Source: Pseudoselenomonas ruminantium (GTDB lineage Bacteria; Bacillota; Negativicutes; Selenomonadales; Selenomonadaceae). Taken from it: 13,996 nucleotides of DNA. The stretch spans positions 1-13,996 of the forward strand of contig DJYL01000148.1 in the NCBI GenBank assembly GCA_002448495.1, written 5' to 3'. Position numbers and translations under genes: made by a program. How positions within the stretch are numbered: position 1 is the first letter of the stretch; each line of letters opens with the position of its first letter. Below are positions 7,394-13,736 of this stretch, one piece after another. The notes under the pieces are model-generated. The model saw only the letters and a list, made by a program, of their open reading frames with translations, ran no database searches and was not told where the DNA came from.

Positions 7394-8383
7394 ATGAGTA
7401 AAGTTTACAAACGGTTTATTGTGCTTATCCTGCTGGTGGTCGTTATCTCCGGCGTGGTTATCTATACAACCGTTGATATCAATACCCTGAAAAATCTAAA
7501 TCGTTTTCAACCCTGGTCGATTGGGCTGGCTGTGCTGGCGGTAGGGCTGGGGATGTTCTTTGACGGCAGCCGCCTGATGCATATGGTTAAGATTTCCCAT
7601 GAAAAGATAACCCTGTATCAGGCTGTACAGGTGGTTTTTGGCAATTACTTTTTGGCACTCTTAACGCCGGGAGCAACCGGCGGGGCTGTGGCGCAGCTGA
7701 TGTTTTTGCGCCATGCAGGGGTGCCTACGGGCAAGGCCACAGTGCTTGTTATTGTGCGTACGCTCTTGTCCATCTTCTTTTTGGTGCTCTGTATGCCCTT
7801 TATTTTCCTGCATGATGAGGGAATCTTGCCGGGCATTTCCAATCAGACCTTGATGGTGATTACTCTTACGGCCTTTGTGGTCATCATTGCCATTGTGGCG
7901 GGGGCACGGCAGGGAACGTTGGATTACTTTGTTATCCGCTTCACCCGCCATATGAAAAACAGCCGCCGCCGCAAGGTCTTTGCCTTTTACCGCGATACGA
8001 AATGTGCTATTGCCCTGCTTTTGCAGTCACCATGGAAAATGCTGCTGGTCTTTGTGGAGTCCGGGCTGAACCTCCTGTGCATCTATGCCATTGTGCCCTG
8101 TCTGCTGCTGGGCTTAGGCGTTACCGATGTCGACTGGTATACGGTCATGGGGCGTATGATTTTTCTCAATATGCTGCTGTACTTCACGCCGACTCCCGGC
8201 GGTTCCGGTGTGGCAGAGGGCGGTTTCGTGCTTTTGTTCAGTGAAACAGTGCCTGCGGGGACTGTGGGCATTATCGCCGTCTGCTGGCGTCTGATTGCCG
8301 AATATATTCCCTTCCTGATTGGGCTATATTACACATTAACGGTATTTGGCCGCGACTTCCTGAGCCGTCAGCTGAATAAGTAG
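7394..8383 (+). CDS. UPF0104/YbhN-type integral membrane protein (lysylphosphatidylglycerol synthase TM-like)
   Basis: A 329-residue protein with about eight hydrophobic segments, resembling the flippase half of MprF and the YbhN/AglD-like family (PF03706). The diagnostic motifs are LTPGATGGAVAQ (about 92-103) and TPTPGGSGVAEGG near residue 270. There is no aminoacyl-transferase domain, so it is not a full lysyl-phosphatidylglycerol synthase. Relatives are thought to act in lipid or glycolipid movement or synthesis, but no substrate can be read from this sequence. A basic cytoplasmic loop (KNSRRRKVF) lies mid-protein. The start ATG at 7394 follows a weak ribosome binding site (AAGGGACGG, 7379-7387). 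It lies between folE2 and cbiD with gaps of 21 and 8 bases, so co-transcription is likely; whether it has a role in either pathway is unknown. Confidence 0.85.
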   Translation: MSKVYKRFIVLILLVVVISGVVIYTTVDINTLKNLNRFQPWSIGLAVLAVGLGMFFDGSRLMHMVKISHEKITLYQAVQVVFGNYFLALLTPGATGGAVAQLMFLRHAGVPTGKATVLVIVRTLLSIFFLVLCMPFIFLHDEGILPGISNQTLMVITLTAFVVIIAIVAGARQGTLDYFVIRFTRHMKNSRRRKVFAFYRDTKCAIALLLQSPWKMLLVFVESGLNLLCIYAIVPCLLLGLGVTDVDWYTVMGRMIFLNMLLYFTPTPGGSGVAEGGFVLLFSETVPAGTVGIIAVCWRLIAEYIPFLIGLYYTLTVFGRDFLSRQLNK

Positions 8384-8391
8384 GTGAATTT

Positions 8392-9516
8392 ATGGCAAAA
8401 AAATTACGTTCCGGCTATACCACCGGCGCCTGTGCGGCTGCCGGTGTCAAAGCCGCCCTGCTCTATGAACAGGGTGAAGATTGGGATAGCATAGAACTCC
8501 GTGCCCTAGATGGCACGGAGCTTCTTATACCCGTGAAAAATGTTGTCAAAGATGAACGGGGGATTACCGCTGAAGTGGTGAAATTTTCCGGTGATGACCC
8601 GGATATTACCAATGGTGTATCGGTATTTATCACAATCCGCCATTTGGCAGATGCTTTGCCGGAAGTGGTATTTAAGGCGGGAGCAGGTATTGGTACGGTG
8701 ACGAAGCCCGGCTTGTCTGTGCCTGTAGGGGAACCGTCCATCAATCCCGGCCCGCGGCAGTTAATCCGTAATGTTGCAGCCGAGGTATTGGGGACGGATA
8801 AAATCCCTTTGGAAGTTACAATTTCCATTCCGGCAGGTGTGGAACTGGCAAAGCAGACACTTAATCCCATTTTGGGCGTGGAGGGCGGCATATCCGTTAT
8901 CGGTACTACAGGAGTTCTGCGCCCCATGTCCGAGGAGGGCTTCAAAAATTCCTTGGTGCCGCAGATTGATGTGGCGAAAGCGGCGGGGTTCGACTCGTTG
9001 ATTTTTGTGCCCGGCAAAATCGGGGAACGGTTGGCGGGCAAATGGCACTTGCCTGCGCAGGCTATGGTGCAGACCAGTAACTTTATCGGCTTTATGCTGG
9101 AGGCGGCGCAGCAGCGGGAGATAAAACGTGTACTGCTGTTCGGACATATCGGCAAGCTGGTCAAGGTGGCGGCGGGCTGTTTTTATACGCATAATCGCAT
9201 TGCCGATGGCCGGCTGGAAACCATCGCGGCCTATGGCGCGGCTATGGGGCTTAGTACCCGTGATGTGCAGGCAGTTCTAAATGCCAATACCACGGAAGAT
9301 GCTTTGGCTGTGTTGGCAAGAGCAGGCTTAAAGAATGTGGTCTGTCAGCATTTGGCTGAGCGTGCCAGCCTGCGCGCCGAGCGTTATCTCTTTCAGAAGA
9401 TGCAGGTGGGTACGGTTATGGTCACCATGACGGGGGAACTTTTGGGCATGGACGAAACAGCTGTAAGTATTTGCCGGGAATTAGGCGGGGAGGTGCCGGA
9501 TGGAAGTGCAGAATAA
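8392..9516 (+). CDS. cbiD: Cobalt-precorrin-5B (C1)-methyltransferase CbiD
   Basis: Methylates C-1 of cobalt-precorrin-5B to cobalt-precorrin-6A in the anaerobic (early cobalt insertion) route to adenosylcobalamin, using S-adenosylmethionine. The 374-residue length is usual. Family signatures: N-terminal GYTTGACAAA (8-17), GIGTVTKPGLSVPVGEP (99-115), INPGPRQLIRN, EGGISVIGTTGVLRPMS (164-180) and FGHIGKLVKVAAG (250-262). The presence of CbiD rather than CobF marks the oxygen-independent pathway and hence an anaerobic lifestyle (family knowledge plus inference). The ATG at 8392 has a modest AGGTGA at 8382-8387 that overlaps the stop of the gene before it. The 3' end overlaps cbiE by 17 bases, so the two are probably translationally coupled. 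Confidence 0.97.
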   Translation: MAKKLRSGYTTGACAAAGVKAALLYEQGEDWDSIELRALDGTELLIPVKNVVKDERGITAEVVKFSGDDPDITNGVSVFITIRHLADALPEVVFKAGAGIGTVTKPGLSVPVGEPSINPGPRQLIRNVAAEVLGTDKIPLEVTISIPAGVELAKQTLNPILGVEGGISVIGTTGVLRPMSEEGFKNSLVPQIDVAKAAGFDSLIFVPGKIGERLAGKWHLPAQAMVQTSNFIGFMLEAAQQREIKRVLLFGHIGKLVKVAAGCFYTHNRIADGRLETIAAYGAAMGLSTRDVQAVLNANTTEDALAVLARAGLKNVVCQHLAERASLRAERYLFQKMQVGTVMVTMTGELLGMDETAVSICRELGGEVPDGSAE

Positions 9517-10129
9517 AATTATCGTTGTGGGTATTGGCCCCGGCAATCCGGATTATATTGTGCCTAAAGGGCTTGAAGCCATCCGGCAGGCAAAGTTTCT
9601 CGTGGGGGGCAGACGAGCCTTGGCGCAGTTTGCTGCGGACGGGCAGGAAACCTGTTCGATAACCGCTGATATTCAGGGCGTAATGAACTTTATTCGCGAT
9701 AAGACAGCAATGGATAATGTCGTGGCTATGGTATCCGGCGACCCTGGCTATTATTCTCTGCTGGATGCCCTGCGGCGGGAATTTCCCGCAGAACGGATAA
9801 TGGTAATTCCCGGTATCAGCGCCATGCAGTATGCCTTTGCCCGCCTGGCCCTGCCCTGGCATGATGCTGTGCTGGCCAGCTTTCATGGGCGCACGCCTGC
9901 AGCACAGGATATTGCTTACCGGCAGGGAAAAATATTGGGCCTGCTCACCGATAGCAAATATAATTCACAGACCATCGCCGAAATTTTGCTTAAAGCAGGT
10001 TGGCCGGAAGTGCAGACATTACATATCTGCAGCCGTCTGTCCTATGACGATGAAACAATCGTGACCACAACACTGGGCGAGGCAATTAACCTGCCTGCCG
10101 TATCGCATTGCATTTTGATTGTGGCATAA
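9500..10129 (+). CDS. cbiE: Cobalt-precorrin-7 C5-methyltransferase CbiE (stand-alone, no CbiT)
   Basis: Tetrapyrrole methylase that adds a methyl group at C-5 of the corrin ring, partner of CbiT, which methylates C-15 and decarboxylates. In 209 residues the S-adenosylmethionine-binding signatures are GIGPGNPDY (11-19) and VSGDPGYYS (78-86), then PGISAMQYAFARL (104-116). The length fits CbiE alone; the CbiT half found in CobL fusions is missing, and no cbiT follows. The ATG at 9500 lies inside cbiD with GGGGAGGTG at 9487-9495, so the 17-base overlap is genuine. The cbi train stops here: an 86-base gap and a MATE exporter gene follow. The remaining cobalamin genes must lie elsewhere if the pathway is complete. 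Confidence 0.93.
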   Translation: MEVQNKIIVVGIGPGNPDYIVPKGLEAIRQAKFLVGGRRALAQFAADGQETCSITADIQGVMNFIRDKTAMDNVVAMVSGDPGYYSLLDALRREFPAERIMVIPGISAMQYAFARLALPWHDAVLASFHGRTPAAQDIAYRQGKILGLLTDSKYNSQTIAEILLKAGWPEVQTLHICSRLSYDDETIVTTTLGEAINLPAVSHCILIVA

Positions 10130-10134
10130 AATAT

Positions 10135-10146
10135 CCCCCCGGGGGG
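10135..10146. repeat. C6G6 perfect palindrome just after cbiE
   Basis: Six C followed at once by six G form a 12-base self-complementary block five bases after the cbiE stop. As RNA it could fold only with a shortened stem and a G/C loop. No T-tract follows, so it is not a convincing intrinsic terminator. It marks the end of the packed gene train. Function unknown. Confidence 0.6.
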
Positions 10147-10147
10147 C

Positions 10148-10177
10148 TTGTGCGGAAATCGTATTAACTGTTATTAT
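10148..10177 (+). promoter_or_regulatory. Possible sigma-A-type promoter of the MATE gene
   Basis: TTGTGC (10148-10153) and TATTAT (10172-10177) are separated by 18 bases. The -10 is a good match, the -35 only partial. It is the best promoter candidate in the only sizeable gap between cbiE and the MATE gene. The left arm of the 12-bp inverted repeat covers the -10 element. Confidence 0.3.
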
Positions 10178-10204
10178 CGAAATGAGACTAATTTTCGATG
10201 ATAA
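10171..10204. promoter_or_regulatory. Operator-like 12-bp inverted repeat before the MATE gene
   Basis: Left arm TTATTATCGAAA (10171-10182) and right arm TTTCGATGATAA (10193-10204) are complementary at 11 of 12 positions, the exception being a T/G pair, around a 10-base spacer. The repeat overlaps the probable -10 box and runs into the ribosome binding site (AAGGAG, 10203-10208). This placement suits a repressor-binding site; as RNA it could also form a hairpin that masks the ribosome binding site. No regulator gene is adjacent, so the binding protein is unknown. Confidence 0.5.
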
Positions 10205-10215
10205 GGAGTTTTGCT

Positions 10216-11550
10216 GTGCGATTACAACAAGAAGACAGACATTATTTGGGCATAGCCATGCCTGCCGCCTTGGAAGGGCTCTTTATGGTATTGCTTTCTT
10301 CGGTGGACATCATCATGGTGGGCGTGCTCGGAACAGCGGCCATTGCGGCTGTGAGCATCTTTACCCAGCCACGCATGATGCTTCTGTGCGTGGTGCGTTC
10401 GGTGGCCTCGGTGCTGACCTTGCTTACTGCCCGCAAGTTTGGGGAGAAGAAATTACAGGAAGTGCCTGCGCTGCTTGCGCGGACACTTTTTTGTATGCTC
10501 ATTCTGATGGGCGTGCTCCATGTGCTTTTCTTCCTGCATTTAGAGGGGATTCTAAGCTGGATGGGAGCCAAGGAGGAATATATGGCGGCGGCGTTGGCTT
10601 ATGGTGATATTGCTCTGGTCGGCGTGTTTTTGACGACGTTATCCACCATTCTGCAGGCTGTGCAACTAGGGTATGGCCATACTAAACAGGTTATGAGTGC
10701 CAATGTGCAGGGCAATGTGGTGAACATTATCGCCAACGCTCTGCTGATTTTTGGGCTGGGCCCTTTCCCCGAAATGGGGGTAGTTGGTGCGGCTGTGGGT
10801 ACGGTTATCGGTACAGGCTGGACATTGGGCGTTACAGGCTATCAGCTAAAGAAAAGCGAATGGTCAGGCTGGGGCAGTTTTTGGCCGACGCGCGCGTATT
10901 TTCAGGAATTTCTGCCGGTCTTTGGCGGCGTGTTCAGCGAGCAGGGCTTTGAGCGCATCGGCATGGTACTCTATACGCGCATGGTCGCGGAACTCGGAAC
11001 CGCGGCCTATGCCGTCCATGCCATCTGCATGAACTTCTGCGATTTTTATTACTGCTTTGCGGGCGGCCTGGGCAAGGCCAATATGGTGATGGCGGGGCAT
11101 GCCCATGGGGCAGGTGATTGGAGTTACTGGCAACGGCAGCTGCGGGCAGGGCTCAAGTGGAGCTTTGTGTTCTCGCTGATTTCCTTTGCCGCCACCTATG
11201 TACTGCGGGAGGAAATCTTTGGCCTTTATTCCCATGAGGCAGAGCTTCTGCCGCTAGGGGCGTTGATTATGATTTTCGTGGCGGCGGTGAGTTTCCCCGA
11301 AGCGCATGCCATGGTCTGCGCTGGAGTCCTTCGGGGCAGCGGCAAGACCAGTCAGGTGGCGGCCTATTCCTTTGTAAGCATCGCCTTCTTGCGTCCGCTG
11401 ATTACGGCGTTTTTCCTGCAGGTGCTCGACTTGGGGCTGGCAGGAGCATGGCTGGCCCTTGCGATTGACCAGTCACTTAGGGCTTCCTGTGCGTCATTTT
11501 TGCTCTGGCGGCTCTGGAAAGCCCGCCCGCAAATTGTCTGTGACTCTTGA
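10216..11550 (+). CDS. MATE-family multidrug/metabolite exporter
   Basis: Predicted sodium- or proton-coupled exporter of the multidrug and toxic compound extrusion family. From a GTG start at 10216 it has 444 residues, the usual size, with about twelve hydrophobic segments in two related halves. Family features include the opening IAMPAALEGLFMVLLSSVDI with the usual early proline, and VGAAVGTVIG before the mid-protein loop. I prefer GTG 10216 because AAGGAG (10203-10208) lies seven bases before it; the in-frame ATG at 10198 precedes that site and would have it inside the coding region. The gene stands between cbiDE and a cobalamin riboswitch, but the sequence gives no direct sign of its substrate. 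An operator-like inverted repeat precedes it. No intrinsic terminator is evident after the stop. Confidence 0.9.
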   Translation: MRLQQEDRHYLGIAMPAALEGLFMVLLSSVDIIMVGVLGTAAIAAVSIFTQPRMMLLCVVRSVASVLTLLTARKFGEKKLQEVPALLARTLFCMLILMGVLHVLFFLHLEGILSWMGAKEEYMAAALAYGDIALVGVFLTTLSTILQAVQLGYGHTKQVMSANVQGNVVNIIANALLIFGLGPFPEMGVVGAAVGTVIGTGWTLGVTGYQLKKSEWSGWGSFWPTRAYFQEFLPVFGGVFSEQGFERIGMVLYTRMVAELGTAAYAVHAICMNFCDFYYCFAGGLGKANMVMAGHAHGAGDWSYWQRQLRAGLKWSFVFSLISFAATYVLREEIFGLYSHEAELLPLGALIMIFVAAVSFPEAHAMVCAGVLRGSGKTSQVAAYSFVSIAFLRPLITAFFLQVLDLGLAGAWLALAIDQSLRASCASFLLWRLWKARPQIVCDS

Positions 11551-11580
11551 CACAAAATGGGCGAAATGATAAAATTTTAT

Positions 11581-11609
11581 TTGTCTTATTGTGTATTGAG
11601 AGTTGTTAT
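11581..11609 (+). promoter_or_regulatory. Possible promoter of the riboswitch-led transporter operon
   Basis: TTGTCT (11581-11586) and TGTTAT (11604-11609) are 17 bases apart, each matching four of six consensus positions. Transcription would start near 11616, just before the P1 stem of the riboswitch, which is what the RNA requires. A better -35 match, TTGAGA at 11596-11601, would place the start inside the aptamer and is less likely. Confidence 0.35.
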
Positions 11610-11621
11610 TAATATAGATTG

Positions 11622-11781
11622 AATCAGGTGTCGGAAGACTTAATAGAGAATCCGGTAAAAGCCGGAGCGGTCCCGCCACTGTAACAGGGAGTCATATCGC
11701 AGATAAGTCACTGGAGAGGGGAAAGCCTCTTTGGGAAGGCGCGATATGATGATGAACTGAAGCCAGGAGAACTGCCTGATT
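11622..11781 (+). promoter_or_regulatory. Cobalamin (adenosylcobalamin-class) riboswitch aptamer
   Basis: The closing stem P1 is AATCAGG (11622-11628) paired with CCTGATT (11775-11781). The conserved core TCCGGTAAAAGCCGGAGCGG (11651-11670), the TCCCGCCACTGTAACAGGGA hairpin (11671-11690), the TGGGAAGGC element (11732-11740) and the B12 box AGCCAGGAGAACTGCC (11761-11776) all match the Rfam Cobalamin pattern. A long arm is closed by TCATATCGC (11692-11700) with GCGATATGA (11741-11749). The B12 box has an A where CCTGCC-type boxes usually have C (GAACTGCC against GACCTGCC). A terminator downstream indicates transcriptional attenuation: ligand binding should favour the terminator and switch the transporter genes off when cobalamin is plentiful (family knowledge). 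Confidence 0.96.
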
Positions 11782-11862
11782 GACAATCACCGCAAGAAAC
11801 ATTGCTGTTTCTTACACCCGCGAGCGATGGGGATGGGGATTTTACTGGAGTTTGTTACGGTG

Positions 11863-11898
11863 AGCCTGTCTGCATTTTTATGCGGACAGGCTTTTTTT
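11863..11898 (+). terminator. Rho-independent terminator, riboswitch expression platform
   Basis: AGCCTGTCTGCA (11863-11874) pairs with TGCGGACAGGCT (11881-11892) as a 12-bp stem with one T/G wobble and a six-base loop, followed by seven T (11892-11898) and a second T run from 11900. It lies between the aptamer and the first permease gene, so it serves as the off-state of the riboswitch. Confidence 0.95.
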
Positions 11899-11907
11899 AT
11901 TTTTTTT

Positions 11908-11946
11908 AGGAACTGGCAATCTAAAATTTATTTATGAACAGTTCCT
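11908..11946 (+). repeat. 8-bp inverted repeat directly before the permease ribosome binding site
   Basis: AGGAACTG (11908-11915) and CAGTTCCT (11939-11946) are exact complements around a 23-base AT-rich spacer. The right arm ends two bases before the AGGGAG ribosome binding site. It could be a protein-binding site or a 5' stabilising RNA hairpin on read-through transcripts; a terminator role is unlikely because no T-tract follows. Confidence 0.45.
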
Positions 11947-11958
11947 TAGGGAGTGTGG

Positions 11959-12900
11959 ATGATTTTGCAAAAACTTGTGAGCAAATTGTCGCAAATGCTG
12001 ATAACTCTTGTGGGCGTCAGCTTTCTGACATTTTGTTTGACCTATCTGGCACCGGGCGACCCGGCAGCGATGCTTTTGGAGGCCGGTGACACGATTGTGT
12101 CGCAGGAAACCTTGGACAAGACCAGGGCGGAGCTGGGGCTTGATAAGCCGTTCCTCGTGCAGTATGTCAACTGGGCCGGAGGCGTTCTCCATGGGGATAT
12201 GGGCATGTCTTACTCGGCGAAGAAACCGGTAACGGATAAATTGCTCGAAGGCTTTGCCGGAACCCTGACCCTTGCGGCGGTGACCATTGTGTTTGTCCTG
12301 CTGATTTCCCTGCCGCTCGGGATATGGTCGGCGGTCCACCGCAACGGCTGGCAGGATTATCTGGTGCGGGCGATTTCGTTTATCGGCGTGTCCATGCCGA
12401 CCTTTTGGCTGGGGCTTATCTTTCTCTATGTGTTCGGTCTGAAATTAGGCTGGTTCCCGATTGCCAAATCCGCGGTGACGGCACAGGGCATTGTCCTGCC
12501 GGCACTGACCTTGGCACTATATATGTCCTCGAAATACATCCGGCAGGTGCGCACGGTGTTTTTGGAGGAGTTACAGCAGGATTATGTGGTGGGTGCAAGA
12601 GCGCGCGGCCTTTCGGAGCGCGCCATTCTTTGGAAACATGTTCTGCCCAATGCGGTGCTGCCACTCATTACACTTTTGGGCATGTCCATTGGCTGGCTTC
12701 TGGGTGGTGTGGCCGTAATCGAAATGGTGTTCTCCTGGCCGGGTATCGGCAATATGGCGGTGCGGGCAATAGCCATGCGGGATTATCCGCTGATTGAAGG
12801 CTTTGTCCTTTGGATTTCCATTGTGTACATGGCCATCAACGCCTTGGTGGATTTGTCCTATGTCTACCTTGACCCGCGTCTGAAGAAGGAGGCCCGGTGA
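11959..12900 (+). CDS. ABC transporter permease, dipeptide/nickel (DppB/NikB) family
   Basis: One of the two membrane subunits of a peptide/nickel-class ABC importer. The protein has 313 residues from ATG 11959; the in-frame GTG at 11953 overlaps the ribosome binding site AGGGAG (11948-11953) and is less likely. Features: a first membrane helix, LAPGDPA shortly after it, HGDMGMSY before the second, and about six helices in all. The EAA loop that docks the ATPase reads QDYVVGARARGLSERAILWK followed by HVLPNA. The C-terminus YLDPRLKK is typical. The gene is the first below the cobalamin riboswitch and terminator, so cobalt or a corrinoid-related solute is a plausible substrate; family resemblance alone cannot separate metals from peptides, hence no gene symbol. 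Its stop overlaps the next permease start by one base. Confidence 0.94.
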   Translation: MILQKLVSKLSQMLITLVGVSFLTFCLTYLAPGDPAAMLLEAGDTIVSQETLDKTRAELGLDKPFLVQYVNWAGGVLHGDMGMSYSAKKPVTDKLLEGFAGTLTLAAVTIVFVLLISLPLGIWSAVHRNGWQDYLVRAISFIGVSMPTFWLGLIFLYVFGLKLGWFPIAKSAVTAQGIVLPALTLALYMSSKYIRQVRTVFLEELQQDYVVGARARGLSERAILWKHVLPNAVLPLITLLGMSIGWLLGGVAVIEMVFSWPGIGNMAVRAIAMRDYPLIEGFVLWISIVYMAINALVDLSYVYLDPRLKKEAR

Positions 12901-13715
12901 TGACGGTTTTTCGGGAAAATAAGTTATTTGCTTTTTATACGGGGCTGGTCGTGTTGATTGTTCTGCTGGCTGTCTTTGCTCCATACCTTGCGCCGCAGGA
13001 CCCGATGGCAGGCAATATGAAATTGGTTCTGCAAACGCCGTCAGCGGAGCATTTTCTGGGCACGGATAAACTCGGACGGGATATTTTCTCCCGCATCCTC
13101 TGCGGCACGCAGATTTCCCTCTTTATGGCTCTGTGTCTCGTGGCCCTGATTGCCTTTGTCGGCACGTTGGTTGGCGTGCTGGCCGGTTTCTTTGGCGGCT
13201 GGCTCGAGACGATTCTCATGCGCTTTGCCGATATGATGCTGGCGTTCCCTGGTATCGTGCTGGCGATTGCCATTGCGGGTATTTTGGGGGGAAGCGTGGT
13301 CAATACCATTTTGGCCCTGCTCGTGGTCAGCTGGGCCAAATATGCCCGTCTGGTGCGCAGTCTGGTGCTCCGCCTTAGAAATCAGGATTTTATTCAGGCG
13401 GCCAAAATTCAGGGAGCGAAGACCCGCAGCATCCTCTGGCGCCATATCCTGCCCAATGTCCTGCCGATGGTCGTGATTACCGGGGCTATGGACATCGGTA
13501 CCATGATGATGGAAATAGCGGGACTCTCTTTTCTGGGCTTTGGTGCGCAGCCGCCGACGCCGGAGTGGGGCCTGATGCTCAACGAGGGCCGTCAGTATAT
13601 CCAGACGGCGCCTTGGCTGATGATTTATCCGGGTCTGGCCATCTTTATTGTCGTAGCCGTATTCAATCTGTGGGGAGACAGCCTGCGGGATGTTCTCGAC
13701 CCACGGCAGGAATAA
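12900..13715 (+). CDS. ABC transporter permease, dipeptide/nickel (DppC/NikC) family
   Basis: Second membrane subunit of the same importer, 271 residues. Features are the N-terminal helix, FAPYLAPQDP, the family signature HFLGTDKLGRDIFSRIL, about six membrane helices, an EAA loop QDFIQAAKIQGAKTRSILWR followed by HILPNV, and a C-terminal GDSLRDVLDPR. I choose ATG 12900, which shares one base with the preceding stop (TGATG) and has AAGGAGG (12886-12892) seven bases upstream. GTG at 12897 is in frame but only four bases from that site. The order is permease, permease, then binding protein; the ATPase genes usually paired with this family are not in view and may lie beyond the right edge. Confidence 0.94.
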   Translation: MTVFRENKLFAFYTGLVVLIVLLAVFAPYLAPQDPMAGNMKLVLQTPSAEHFLGTDKLGRDIFSRILCGTQISLFMALCLVALIAFVGTLVGVLAGFFGGWLETILMRFADMMLAFPGIVLAIAIAGILGGSVVNTILALLVVSWAKYARLVRSLVLRLRNQDFIQAAKIQGAKTRSILWRHILPNVLPMVVITGAMDIGTMMMEIAGLSFLGFGAQPPTPEWGLMLNEGRQYIQTAPWLMIYPGLAIFIVVAVFNLWGDSLRDVLDPRQE

Positions 13716-13736
13716 TATATTTTTATAAAGGGGTAG

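Larger units (their letters stand above)
11551..11958. other. 408-base gene-free leader region of the Nik/Dpp-type transporter operon
   Basis: This is the only gap above 300 bases. From left to right it holds an AT-rich stretch with a 12-base palindrome (11569-11580), a possible promoter, the cobalamin riboswitch aptamer, a linker with a small hairpin (arms 11794-11800 and 11807-11813), a strong intrinsic terminator, an 8-bp inverted repeat and the ribosome binding site of the first permease gene (AGGGAG, 11948-11953). No convincing small gene was found in it. Confidence 0.85.

Noticed and set aside
10135..10146. C6G6 palindrome as a cbiE terminator
   Set aside because: It allows only a stub of a stem without a proper loop, and no T-tract follows.
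10119..10607. Open frame on the + strand overlapping the end of cbiE and the start of the MATE gene
   Set aside because: It crosses the C6G6 tract and the operator-like repeat, lacks a ribosome binding site and shows no family motif, while the overlapped MATE frame is clearly the real gene.
11569..11580. ATAAAATTTTAT palindrome after the MATE gene as terminator or operator
   Set aside because: A 12-base AT-only palindrome is expected by chance in AT-rich leader DNA, and it has no GC stem.
11934..11960. ATG at 11934 as the start of a leader peptide or alternative protein
   Set aside because: It has no ribosome binding site and its frame runs into the permease gene in a different register from the clear permease protein.
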